A stretch of DNA of 64,000 nucleotides from Kibdelosporangium aridum (lineage in GTDB: Bacteria; Actinomycetota; Actinomycetes; Mycobacteriales; Pseudonocardiaceae), in assembly GCF_900176515.1 (NCBI RefSeq), contig NZ_FWXV01000012.1:372001-436000 (forward strand), written 5' to 3'. Of the stretch, positions 17,088-25,746 are shown piece by piece (position 1 is the stretch's first letter; each line of letters begins with the position of its first letter). The translations under genes were made by a program, and so were the position numbers. The notes below the pieces were generated by a model. The model did no database searches. It worked only from the letters and a program-made list of their open reading frames with translations, and had not been told where the DNA came from.

Positions 17088-17102
17088 CGGAAACGGTTTT
17101 CA
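17088..17102. promoter_or_regulatory. Zur-box-like element upstream of the ten-gene operon
   Basis: CGGAAACGGTTTTCA (plus strand) fits the 7-1-7 palindrome TGAAAATGATTTTCA at 11 of 15 positions, with the right half intact. It lies 72 bp upstream of the operon's first start codon. It is weaker than the site at 5706 but in the expected place. The rest of 17016-17379 holds no gene. Confidence 0.45.
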
Positions 17103-17379
17103 TTATTAACACACTCGGCTGACGGATACCACCACCGGCGACGCACTCCCTCACCGACGGTGGTCACATGTGTCCACTGAGGACGATTCACAGACGGACT
17201 TCGGCCAATACCGTTCACAGATAAAGGAATGCGCACTCAAGCATGTCCGGCACGATCAGCTGACCGGCGAGCACTTCGGCACACTTAGTCCACAGTGGAT
17301 CCGCAGGAGCCTCGCCACGAGGGCAAGACGACATGGTGCCATCTCTCGCAGAGCCACGCTGACCGCGGGATGCCCATGA

Positions 17380-17410
17380 TTGACATGCTGACATGTCGAT
17401 GTTTTGCTGT
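17380..17410 (+). promoter_or_regulatory. Shared promoter/operator motif of the arsR-like gene
   Basis: TTGACAT at 17380-17386, followed by ACATGTCGATGT (an ACAT-N4-ATGT inverted repeat, 17391-17402) and a TTTTG tail, closely resembles the sequence upstream of the small His-rich gene at 18033. The pattern TTGACAT-N4-ACATG-N2-GATGTTTTG is common to both. TTGACA is a plausible -35 box. The match suggests joint control, probably by the ArsR protein itself. It overlaps the first ATG of that gene, which questions the start. Confidence 0.6.
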
Positions 17411-17995
17411 TTTGTGCCCGATTTGTCGCAGGTGGCGCTGGAGTCACTGGCAGCCGTCTTTCGCGCGTTGTCCTCGCCGTTCCGGCTATCCCTGATGCTT
17501 CGGTTGGCCGAGGGGCCCACCCGCGTGACTGAACTGAGCGAATCACTGCAGGCGCCGCAGCCGCTGGTCTCCCACCACTTGAGCATCCTTCGCGGTAGTG
17601 GCCTGGTTCGGGCCCACCGGGATGGCCGCGCGGTGACGTATGCCCTTGTCGACGATGGCCCGACACCAGAGCTCCTCGCCCTCCTGGCACGCCGGTACGC
17701 CACGGACCAGGGTCACCTGGGCGGGTCCCACGAGCACGGACCGGAGTGCGGACACGTGGCCGTCCCGCACCAGGACCATGTCGACTACCTGCACAACGGG
17801 AGCCTCCATCGGTTGACCGGCAGGCCTGCCCGCTGGACGGACTGCGAGCCAGGCCCCCATCTTCCGCACCGCAACCATCGGCACGTGCACGGCGAGGGAT
17901 GCGGACACGTCGCCATCCCGCACGGCGACCACATCGACTACATCCACGATGGACACCGCCACGCCCCACACGACGACCATTACGACGACCACTGA
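17393..17995 (+). CDS. ArsR/SmtB-family regulator with His-rich metal-binding tail
   Basis: 200 aa. Residues about 14-95 form a winged-helix ArsR domain (FRALSSPFRLSLMLRL, recognition helix QPLVSHHLSILRGSGLV, wing AHRDGRAVTYALVDDG). The remaining half carries two copies of a His/Cys/Asp module, CGHVAVPHQDHVDYLHNG and CGHVAIPHGDHIDYIHDGH, then an HAPHDDHYDDH end. Such a tail is not part of ordinary ArsR proteins and looks like a zinc (or Ni/Co) binding extension. ATG 17393 lies inside the promoter-like repeat, so GTG 17414 or GTG 17432 may be the real start. It is divergent from the metallophore operon. Confidence 0.83.
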   Translation: MSMFCCFVPDLSQVALESLAAVFRALSSPFRLSLMLRLAEGPTRVTELSESLQAPQPLVSHHLSILRGSGLVRAHRDGRAVTYALVDDGPTPELLALLARRYATDQGHLGGSHEHGPECGHVAVPHQDHVDYLHNGSLHRLTGRPARWTDCEPGPHLPHRNHRHVHGEGCGHVAIPHGDHIDYIHDGHRHAPHDDHYDDH

Positions 17996-18032
17996 CGCGC
18001 CTGTTGTCTCTCGTCACACCCGTGCACAAGCT

Positions 18033-18063
18033 TTGACATCGATACATGCAGATGTTTTGATGT
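18033..18063 (+). promoter_or_regulatory. Shared promoter/operator motif of the His-rich protein gene
   Basis: TTGACAT (18033-18039), ACATGCAGATGT (ACAT-N4-ATGT, 18044-18055) and GATGTTTTGATGT repeat the layout seen at 17380-17410 with identical spacing. Here the motif lies 26 bp upstream of the start codon, a normal promoter position. Coincidence is unlikely because about 20 of the 27 aligned positions match. Confidence 0.6.
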
Positions 18064-18088
18064 GTTGGTCCACGAAAGGAGCAAACAC

Positions 18089-18385
18089 ATGACAACGGCA
18101 CACGCGCCGCACGAAGCGCACACTCATGCCCACGGCGAGGGATGCGGACACGTGGCGATCCCGCATGGTGACCACGTCGACTATGTCCACGACGGACACG
18201 TGCACCGGAACCACGAGGGTCACTGGGACGAGTGCGAGTCCACTGAACACACCGCACACGACGGACACGACCACACACACGGCGAAGGGTGCGGACACGT
18301 CGCCATCCCCCACGGCGACCACATCGACTATGTCCACAACGGACACCGCCACGCCCCGCACGACGGTCACTACGACGACCACTAA
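18089..18385 (+). CDS. Small His-rich metal-binding protein (two-module)
   Basis: 98 aa, no signal peptide or membrane segment. It consists almost wholly of two copies of the module also present in the adjacent ArsR protein: CGHVAIPHGDHVDYVHDGH and CGHVAIPHGDHIDYVHNGH, joined by HWDECESTEH and ending HAPHDGHYDDH. Nearly a third of its residues are His, and Cys and Asp are frequent, so cytoplasmic zinc buffering or delivery is the likely job. The start has an AAAGGAG RBS. Its own copy of the ArsR promoter motif points to metal-responsive expression. Confidence 0.8.
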   Translation: MTTAHAPHEAHTHAHGEGCGHVAIPHGDHVDYVHDGHVHRNHEGHWDECESTEHTAHDGHDHTHGEGCGHVAIPHGDHIDYVHNGHRHAPHDGHYDDH

Positions 18386-19000
18386 TCGAATCGAGAACTG
18401 ACCGCGGACGGCTCGCTGCCGAGCCGACCGTCGGCCAGTACGCGGATCTCGTCGGCGACGTTCTCGGCGACGGCGAGGTTGCAGGCGATGAGCACAACAC
18501 TCAGGCCCGTGCGCGGCCCATACTTGAGCAGGTCAAGGATCGCCGCCTGAGTGACGGTGTCGAGAGCGGCCGTGATCTCGTCGCAGACCAGCACGAACGG
18601 ATGGTGCCCCGCGATGGGCGGTGCAGACCTGCCACGCAGCGGGCGAGCGGGCCTTTGCCGATCCCGGCACGCGCCAGCACGGCGTCGACGACACCTGTGG
18701 ATTCTGGCCGTTGTGGGCCGGCGGGCACGGTTGCCGTGACGAGAGCGGCAACCGCCGCCGAGGCCGGGCTGGCCATCAGTTGGCTGTGCAGGGCGCATCG
18801 ACGACGCGACCGGCGTCCATCACCAGCACCCGGCCCACGGCTCCGTCGACGGCCGCGACGTCGTATGTGATCCACAGCTACGACACCCCGTTGGCGCGCA
18901 GGGCAAGCCTCGGTTGTCGCGGTGTATCCACGTGGGCTCGTCCAGGACCAGCAGCCGCGGGCGACGCGTCACGGCGGCGCCACTCTTTCGTCCCGTTCTT
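18382..19000 (-). pseudogene. Decayed dipeptide/nickel-type ABC ATPases (DppD/DppF-like)
   Basis: Pieces of two ATPase domains are spread over several frames. From upstream: a Walker B RRPRLLVLDEPT near 18950; then, after a frame change, a segment near 18900-18785 reading VS, stop, LWITYDVAAVDGAVGRVLV, that is, an H-loop region interrupted by an in-frame TAG; then frame-shifted remains of a second domain; and finally LVCDEITAALDTVTQAAILD with a DEIRVLADGRLG end near 18530-18400. Walker A motifs are gone. No permease or SBP genes accompany it. The gene's former substrate (peptide or nickel) cannot be told. Confidence 0.78.
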
Positions 19001-19085
19001 TCGTCCCGATGCATCTTCTGTGTTCACCCCAGGGCCGAGTACCGTGCCGCCGCCAAGCCGGAATTGACGTGTCCCTGGAGGAACG

Positions 19086-21734
19086 GTGTCCAGAACCCTG
19101 TTATACAAGGCAAAGAAGAGACTCAGTGTGGTGACTGTGGCAGTCGCGGTGATCGCCTCGGCCGTGGCGGCTCCTGCCTCGGCCGACTCCCGTCCGATCA
19201 AGCGGCCGAAACCGGTGGCCGGGCAGAACGCCGGATCGGCTGGTATCAAGACCTTTGCCCAGCAGGAAGCGATGGCCCGGCTGGCGCCCTACGGTTCGGT
19301 CGAACCGGGCGAATACGGCGAAGCACTTGCCTCGCTGGAGGGCTTGCCGGACACGTACACGCCGTGGTTCGAGGTCACCAGACAACCGTACGACTCGAAC
19401 GATCCCGCGTACCGGGACCCGAACTTCTCCAACTCCGGCGCGGGCTGGGGCAACGTCGCAGGCCGAGTGACCGGCCTTGCCGCGAGTGCCAATGTCGTGT
19501 TCGCCGGTGGAGCCAACGGCGGAGTGTTCCGCAAGCGCACCAGCCCTGGCAGTCAGTGGACGCCCATCTCGGACCGCATCCTGGCATTGTCCACAGGCGA
19601 TCTTGTCCACGACTCACGCGCGGACGTGCTGTGGTACGCGACCGGGGAGGCCAACACCAGCGCGACTTCCTACACTGGCGCCGGGGTTTACCGCCTGCGC
19701 AACGCATCGCACGCGCGCGAGTTCAGCCCGGCCGACCGGGTCGGCGGCATCGAACTGGAGTCGCGCTCCATCAACCAACTGAAGTTCGACGGCGCGGGAA
19801 CGGTGTACGCGGCAACCAGTCGAGGCCTGTGGCGGCACTCGACCGATCCCGCGCGCCACACCGAACCATGGCAACTGGTCCTGATGCCCAATCCCGCCTC
19901 GGACAACGACATCACCAAGCCGTACGACAACATCGTCAACGACGTCGCGTTCGGGCCGGGCGGGCAGATCCTCGCCAACGCCGCATGGCGCTCTGGCGCC
20001 CCCTACAACGGCTTCTATCTCTCCCCCAACGGCGCCCCCGGCAGCTTCGTCAAGACCCCGCTGACGGGGCAAGTCGACAACGCCGACGTGGGCAACGCCG
20101 AGTTCGCCACGTCCGGCAACCGGCACTACATGATCCTGGAACGGCCCAGCGGGCTGGTCGACGGATCCAACAGCGCACTGGCCGGAGTCTTCACCGCAAC
20201 CGCGTTGACCGGACCGTGGACCAGGATCGCGGACACCGAGAAGTTGCGGCTGTCCGGCTCGGCCTTGCAGACACCGGATTACAAACCGGGAGTCCAGGCC
20301 TGGTACAACAACTTCGTCGAGGTCGACCCCGCCGATCCCCAGCACGTGTTCGTGGGCATCGAAGAGGTCTACGAGACCGAAGACGGCGGCACGACCTGGA
20401 AGACCATCGGGCCGTACTGGAACTTTCCCTTCCCTTGCTACGACGCGACGAAACCGGATGGCGGCTGCCCGGCCACCACGCATCCCGACCAGCATTCGGT
20501 CTCGATAGCGAACGGCACCTTGTGGATCGGCAACGACGGCGGCGTGTACTCACGCCCGTCCGCTCCATCCGCAAGCAAGGAAGACGCCGCCGGACACGCG
20601 ACCGACTGGGCCAACCACGGCGACGGCCTGCGCACGCTCCAGTACTACTCCGTAGGCACCGGGCGCGACCCCAACGGCCGCGGAACCGCGGTCGCGGGCG
20701 GGTTACAGGACAACGGCGGATCACTGCTACGAGCCGGCGCACGCAAGCAGGTCAGCCCGTTCGGCGGAGACGGTGGTGACATCATTGTCAACCCCCGCAA
20801 CGGATGCGAAATCCTTGACGAGTACGTGTTCCTGGCTCTCTGGTTGACCAAGAACTGCGGCCAGTCCGATGGTTCGACCAGTGCGATCTTCGATATCACG
20901 GTGCCCGACCGCAACGCCCGGTTCACCGCGCCGTTCCGAGTCGTACGCGGTTCGAAGAACATCGCCAACGGGTCAAGCGAACGATGGGTCGCGGGCGGAA
21001 ACTCCGTCTGGCACCACGACTATGCGTTCTCCTACACCCCTGCGCAGGCTGCGGCCGACCCGGCCAAGGGTTGGCTCAAGGCCTACACGTTGGATCAGTC
21101 CGGGGCCAGGCTCATCGTCGGCCTCGACGCGGTCGCCAACCCCAATGCACCCGCCGACAAGAGCAAGGACACCGTGATCGCGTCGTGGTGCGGCGAGTCC
21201 AATTGCAACTCGACTGGCTTCACCCGGGGTGTGGCCACCAACTGGGGCGGCACGTGGACCGAACTGGACATGACCGGCCTGCCCAACCGATACCCGAACG
21301 CCGTCACGTTTGATCCGTCCGACCGCACCAACTCGACGGTGTACTTGGTGTTCAACGGCTTCAACCGGCGATTCATCGAAGGCCCCGGTGCGGGCGTCAA
21401 GCACGTGTACCGCGGCAAGCTCAGCAAGTCACCCGCCGGGGTCGCCGTCGCGTGGGAAGACCTGTCGGTCGGATTCCCGGACGTTCCCGCCACCGACGTG
21501 GTCGTGCACGGCGGCAAGCTGATCGTCGGCACTGACCTCGGCGTGCTGGTGGCAGACAAGAACGCCACACCCCAAACCATCCGATGGCGCAAAGTCGGTC
21601 TGAGCCGGGGCATTCACGCCTTCGACCTGCCACTGACCTCGGTGTACGACCTGCACGCCTCCCATGACGGCAACCTCTATGCCGCGACCCACGGCCGCGG
21701 CATCTGGAAGGCACCACTGGCGCTTGTTCACTGA
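19086..21734 (+). CDS. Secreted BNR/sialidase-like beta-propeller protein
   Basis: 882 aa. An N-terminal signal peptide (about 1-34, ending ASA) precedes a long all-beta protein with repeated strands of the WD40/YVTN/BNR type (GRVTGLAASANVVFAGGANGGVF; EVYETEDGGTTWKTIG; NLYAATHGRGIWKAPL), like exo-sialidase-fold glycoside hydrolases of the xyloglucanase/VPS10 type. Asp-box-like motifs (EDGGTTWK) occur but no catalytic site can be assigned. GTG 19086 has a GGAGGAAC RBS. It is monocistronic, ending in a strong hairpin. Confidence 0.82.
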   Translation: MSRTLLYKAKKRLSVVTVAVAVIASAVAAPASADSRPIKRPKPVAGQNAGSAGIKTFAQQEAMARLAPYGSVEPGEYGEALASLEGLPDTYTPWFEVTRQPYDSNDPAYRDPNFSNSGAGWGNVAGRVTGLAASANVVFAGGANGGVFRKRTSPGSQWTPISDRILALSTGDLVHDSRADVLWYATGEANTSATSYTGAGVYRLRNASHAREFSPADRVGGIELESRSINQLKFDGAGTVYAATSRGLWRHSTDPARHTEPWQLVLMPNPASDNDITKPYDNIVNDVAFGPGGQILANAAWRSGAPYNGFYLSPNGAPGSFVKTPLTGQVDNADVGNAEFATSGNRHYMILERPSGLVDGSNSALAGVFTATALTGPWTRIADTEKLRLSGSALQTPDYKPGVQAWYNNFVEVDPADPQHVFVGIEEVYETEDGGTTWKTIGPYWNFPFPCYDATKPDGGCPATTHPDQHSVSIANGTLWIGNDGGVYSRPSAPSASKEDAAGHATDWANHGDGLRTLQYYSVGTGRDPNGRGTAVAGGLQDNGGSLLRAGARKQVSPFGGDGGDIIVNPRNGCEILDEYVFLALWLTKNCGQSDGSTSAIFDITVPDRNARFTAPFRVVRGSKNIANGSSERWVAGGNSVWHHDYAFSYTPAQAAADPAKGWLKAYTLDQSGARLIVGLDAVANPNAPADKSKDTVIASWCGESNCNSTGFTRGVATNWGGTWTELDMTGLPNRYPNAVTFDPSDRTNSTVYLVFNGFNRRFIEGPGAGVKHVYRGKLSKSPAGVAVAWEDLSVGFPDVPATDVVVHGGKLIVGTDLGVLVADKNATPQTIRWRKVGLSRGIHAFDLPLTSVYDLHASHDGNLYAATHGRGIWKAPLALVH

Positions 21735-21756
21735 GCAACAAGCGACCTGGCATCTG

Positions 21757-21799
21757 GCAAGACGTCGAATGGTGCAGACAGTGCCACTCGACGTCTTGC
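21757..21799 (+). terminator. Strong hairpin after the propeller gene
   Basis: A perfect 12-bp stem, GCAAGACGTCGA (21757-21768) with TCGACGTCTTGC (21788-21799), and a further TGG/CCA pairing in the loop, starts 23 bp after the stop codon. There is no U-tract, as is usual in actinobacteria. Confidence 0.75.
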
Positions 21800-22317
21800 T
21801 GTCGGTCCTATGCCGCCACATCACCGACCGGTGCCACCGGAGTCAGCCGTAACCGCCATCCTCGATGAGGCATCAGACCAGTGGCCACATTGAGCTGCGC
21901 GGGCACTCCGGCCCGGATCCCCGGTCTACCCGCCAGTAACACTTCCGGAGCTCGAACTACGTCGAAATGCTGGCAGGGCACGTAGCGGACCTACTGTCCA
22001 TGCCGGAGCACCAGAGCACCGAGCCGAACACTCTCCTGCCCGGGCGGACATCCGAATTCATGGACCCTCGCCGGCCAACTGTTTGACCGACGAGGGTGAC
22101 CGCAACCCCAGGAATACTCGGTGCGGTCACCGGCTGCCTACCCCGAACCCCACCCTCTATGCGCAAGCACCCTGAGTCGTTACGCATCTGTATCGATCGA
22201 CGCGACCCAGACCAGTGAGCCGACAGGTGTCAGGGCCGGTCTGGCACGATACGCTCGCATTCACCGTTGAGCATCCAGCGGCGTAGTTCTTACTTCGACG
22301 CCCTGGATGGAGTCGGC
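21800..22317. other. Intergenic stretch without a supported gene
   Basis: About 500 bases between the terminator and the GAF-ANTAR gene. No frame gives recognisable protein. It should hold the promoter of the downstream gene, but no clear -35/-10 pair stands out. Confidence 0.5.
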
Positions 22318-23046
22318 ATGGTGAGCCTTGACCCGACTGGCGAGATGCTGGACGAACTCACCTCCGCGATGGCCAATCTGACCGCGGCGCTGGACACTGA
22401 TGCTTCGAGCAGCGAGATCCTGGACGCGGTCTGCGCCGAGGCGGTCAGGGCGATCCCGGGTGCCGACATGGCCAGTATCACCGCGATCCACAACGGCCAC
22501 GCAAGTACCGCGGCGTATGCCGACCCCCGAGCCCAGCAGCTTGACCGGGCTCAATACGAGACAGGTGACGGCCCTTGCCTTCAGGCGGCCGCCACAGGCG
22601 AAATCATCCGATTGTCCGTCGGTACGGCCGGCGAGATGTGGCCCGACTTCGTGGCCGTCGCCAAGCGCCTCGAAGTCGGCAGCTATGTCGCCGCGCCGCT
22701 GCACGTCGACGACAAGCTCACAGGCGCGATCAACCTCTTCGGCTTCGGTGACCACGGCTTTGCCGAAACAGACGGACAACTGCTCGGGCTCTACACCACT
22801 GTCGTGACATTCGCGCTGCGAACAACGCGCCGCTACCACAACGTCCGCAACCTGGCCGCCCACCTCGAAATCGCGATGCAGTCGCGCGCCGTCATCGAAC
22901 AGGCCAAAGGCATTCTCATGGCGGTACACAAGATCAGCGAGGAGGAGGCGATGGCCCGGCTCATCGACCAATCCCAGCGCACCAACGTCAAACTCCGCAT
23001 CGTCGCGGCCGACTTCGTCCACAAAATAACCAGCGACAATGGCTGA
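22318..23046 (+). CDS. GAF-ANTAR RNA-binding antiterminator
   Basis: 242 aa. A GAF sensor domain (about 20-165; GDGPCLQAAATGE and VAAPLHVDDKLTGAINLFGF are typical) is joined to a C-terminal ANTAR domain (about 175-235; SRAVIEQAKGILMAVHKISEEEAM). ANTAR proteins bind paired hexaloop hairpins in mRNA leaders and prevent termination. ATG 22318 has a GGATGGAG RBS; an in-frame TTG at 22267 lacks one. No adjacent target leader with twin hairpins was recognised, so its target is probably elsewhere. Confidence 0.88.
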   Translation: MVSLDPTGEMLDELTSAMANLTAALDTDASSSEILDAVCAEAVRAIPGADMASITAIHNGHASTAAYADPRAQQLDRAQYETGDGPCLQAAATGEIIRLSVGTAGEMWPDFVAVAKRLEVGSYVAAPLHVDDKLTGAINLFGFGDHGFAETDGQLLGLYTTVVTFALRTTRRYHNVRNLAAHLEIAMQSRAVIEQAKGILMAVHKISEEEAMARLIDQSQRTNVKLRIVAADFVHKITSDNG

Positions 23047-23256
23047 CCAACTACGACACCTTCCGCTGTAGCCCTTGCGATGCCTCCGTGAGCAACCAGC
23101 CAACCGTCGAGTGTGGACATAATTCGTTGTCCGCCCGCGCGTGCTCCACGCGCGACCAGTCGACAGAAACAAAGATCCTCCTGCGGGACGAGGCACTGCG
23201 CACTGGACGGCTTGAGCAAGAAGGACTCGGTTGATCTCAGCCCGATCGGCTTTGGT

Positions 23257-25239
23257 CTACCCGCCGACGTGGATTCCTGGCCTGCGCACGGGATCGGGCT
23301 CGCAGGTGCGGAGGATCTCCCGGACGACGGGTGGTGTGTCACCTTGGCCGAGGATCAGGTAGCGGAACAGGTGGCCGAGCGGGCTGCCCTCGGACCATTC
23401 GAAGTAGCAGTGCGGCCGGACACCAGTGGCGTCCCGCAGTGCCAGCAGGACGGCCGCGATCGCGTTGGGCACGGCTGGGCTCTGGGCGCGCAGGATTCGA
23501 TGCCCGTCAACCTCATGGCCGCGGACTTTCAGAACACCGCTGAAAGCGGACGGGTCCGTGACGTCGATTTCGAGGAACAGCACGTCCGCGTCACCGGGAA
23601 CCGGGTTCATGCCGCGCTGTTCCAACTCCTTGGCCAGATACTCGGCGCCCTGACCGGTCTGCCGCTTGTTCGCGATGATGTTGACCTGCCCGTCGTGGAC
23701 CAACGTGTCCGTGATGAACCGCCGGGCGTTGTCGTCGAACTCGATGCGGTCGGCGCGCAGCTCAGTGGTCCGGCTTACCCGCGATATCAGGGATATCACG
23801 ACGACACCGAGGATGAAGGCGGCGGAGATCGCGATGCCGTCGGGTTTCTCGATGATGTTCTCCACCAACGCGTACAACAGCACCAACGTCAGTACTGTGA
23901 AGCCGATCGTCGCGGGCTTCTGGCGATGACGGACCGCGGAGATCGTCACCGCGATGGACCCGGAGACCATCATGGCGAGGATCCCGGTGGCATAGGCGCC
24001 GGCTTGGGCATTGACGTCAGCGCCGAACATGATCGTGATGAGGATGCTGATCGCGGTGTAGACCAACACGACCGGACGCACCGCACGGCCCCATTCCGGC
24101 GCCATGCCGTACGACGGCAGATACCGCGGCACGATGTTGATCAGCCCGGCCATCGCCGACGCACCAGCGAACCACAGGATCAGCACGCTGCTGAGGTCGT
24201 AGACGGTGCCGAACACCTCACCCAGATGCTCGTGCGCCAAATACGCCAGCGCCCGGCCGTTGGCCTCTCCCCCGGGCTGGAACTTCTCGGCCGGGATCAG
24301 GACCGTGGTAACGAAACTCGTGGAGATCAAGTACACCGACATGATCACGGCCGCCGCGGTCAGCAGCTTTCGGGTGTTGCGGATCCGAGACTGGAGCTGC
24401 TCCGCCGCGTTCCGCCCTTTGGCGGCGATCAACGGCATCATGCTCACACCGGTTTCGAACCCGGAAAGCCCGAGCACCAACAACGGGAACGCGAGGATCG
24501 CTGGGGTGGCGATGTCGCCGAACCCACTGCCGCCGGCGGTGAGCCGGTCCGTCCAGCCGGTCATCAGCTCGGGATTCGCGGCCAGCTCGACCACACCCGC
24601 GCCGACGATGACCGCGTTGAGCAGCAGGAAGATCGCGACCAGCGGGATGGCTACGCCGACAGCCTCGGTGAAGCCGAGCAGGAACACACCACCCAGGATC
24701 AGCAACAGGATCACGGTGATGAGGACTTCCTGGCCGTGCAGGAAGCCCGGGGCGATCGGGTTTTCGAGCAAGTGGACCGTCGCATCCGCGGACGAGAGCG
24801 TGATGGTGACGATCCACGAGGTAGCCACGAAACCCAACAACACCAGAACGAAGATCTTGCCCCGCCAGAACGGCAGCAGGTGCTCGAGCATCGCGACCGA
24901 GCCTTGCCCATTCGGGCTTTCCTTGGCGACGCGCCGGTACATCGGCAGCATGCCAAGCAGCGTGAGCGCCACGATCAGCAAGGTCGCCAACGGTGACAGC
25001 GCACCTGCGGCGAGTGCCGCGATGGCTGGCAGGTACGACAGCGTCGAGAAGTAGTCCACGCCGGTCAGGCACATGACCTTCCACCACGCTTGCGGCTTCG
25101 CGTGTCCCTCACCGCTTTCCGGCCCTACCGGCTGCACTCGGTGCTGCATCAGCCACCGGGCCATTCTCGTAGCCGGTGGCTTGGCGGACGCAGGGTTCTC
25201 GACGCTCGCTGGGATGGCCAGCTCGGGCGCGCTACTCAT
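23257..25239 (-). CDS. APC-superfamily permease with cytosolic C-terminal domain
   Basis: 660 aa. About 12 membrane segments occupy residues 55-510 (VDYFSTLSYLPAIAALAAG; FGDIATPAILAFPLLVLGLSGFE), followed by a soluble domain of about 150 residues (FITDTLVHDGQVNIIANKR). This layout occurs in APC amino-acid transporter relatives, including potassium carriers. The wreck of trkH/trkA on the opposite strand next to it makes a potassium-related role attractive but unproven. The start ATG 25239 gives a charged cytoplasmic leader. A long plus-strand frame over the same region is an antisense shadow. Confidence 0.85.
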   Translation of the reverse strand: MSSAPELAIPASVENPASAKPPATRMARWLMQHRVQPVGPESGEGHAKPQAWWKVMCLTGVDYFSTLSYLPAIAALAAGALSPLATLLIVALTLLGMLPMYRRVAKESPNGQGSVAMLEHLLPFWRGKIFVLVLLGFVATSWIVTITLSSADATVHLLENPIAPGFLHGQEVLITVILLLILGGVFLLGFTEAVGVAIPLVAIFLLLNAVIVGAGVVELAANPELMTGWTDRLTAGGSGFGDIATPAILAFPLLVLGLSGFETGVSMMPLIAAKGRNAAEQLQSRIRNTRKLLTAAAVIMSVYLISTSFVTTVLIPAEKFQPGGEANGRALAYLAHEHLGEVFGTVYDLSSVLILWFAGASAMAGLINIVPRYLPSYGMAPEWGRAVRPVVLVYTAISILITIMFGADVNAQAGAYATGILAMMVSGSIAVTISAVRHRQKPATIGFTVLTLVLLYALVENIIEKPDGIAISAAFILGVVVISLISRVSRTTELRADRIEFDDNARRFITDTLVHDGQVNIIANKRQTGQGAEYLAKELEQRGMNPVPGDADVLFLEIDVTDPSAFSGVLKVRGHEVDGHRILRAQSPAVPNAIAAVLLALRDATGVRPHCYFEWSEGSPLGHLFRYLILGQGDTPPVVREILRTCEPDPVRRPGIHVGG

Positions 25240-25332
25240 GTGCTTGTGACTCCGGGTGATCAGCGAAACGCGACGCGCCCGGCTTCGGCACCCGTGATGC
25301 CGCCCCTGAAGTCCTCGTCGCTCAGCCGCAGA

Positions 25333-25542
25333 TTACCTACGGATCGCCCGGCTTCTCACGGGCCCAGGCATCAGGATTCCGTAAAGAACAACGGGACTAA
25401 CCGAGCGAATCACCCCTTCGCTGTTGCTCACCGTCACCACGACCGCCGCGATCGCCGTTAGCGCGGGCAGGACGACCGTGACGAACTGGACAATGTAGAA
25501 CCAGATGCCGTCCCCAATGGACGCCTCAGTGACTTGGGACAA
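25333..25542 (-). pseudogene. Short membrane-protein remnant upstream of the APC permease
   Basis: A 69-codon frame with one or two hydrophobic stretches (IWFYIVQFVTVVLPALTAIAAVVVTV). The WFYIVQFVTV part resembles a helix found in APC permeases, but nothing else does. It may be a scrap of another transporter gene or a chance frame. It fills most of the 25240-25566 gap; no riboswitch-like conservation was convincing there. Confidence 0.25.
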
Positions 25543-25746
25543 ACAGTCACGCCGTCCACCGGATGAATGGCGAACTCGCTATTGGCAATCCCCCGCAGGT
25601 TGACCGCGGTCCGACGCCGGGAAAGCACACTTGTCACGGCTGCGAGTCCAGGTCATCAGGCCTGGTACCAGCAAGGTTCTAACGCCGAGGCGATGCGTTT
25701 CTTACGCGATATGTATGCTGCGCCAACGATCAAGGGGAGGATCGCG

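Noticed and set aside
17393..18385. CRISPR-like or tandem DNA repeat in the His-rich genes
   Set aside because: The repeats are coding duplications of a metal-binding module in phase with the reading frame, without regular spacers.
22261..23196. 311-codon minus-strand frame opposite the GAF-ANTAR gene
   Set aside because: Antisense shadow of a well-conserved GAF-ANTAR protein; no family features of its own.
23113..24996. 627-codon plus-strand frame opposite the APC permease
   Set aside because: Composition is Arg/Asp/His-rich without domains; the minus strand encodes a clear membrane transporter over the same bases.
25240..25560. Possible c-di-AMP (ydaO-type) riboswitch upstream of the APC permease
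   Set aside because: Some GC-rich hairpins and a GAATCC-like string exist, but the conserved blocks of the motif are not found in order.
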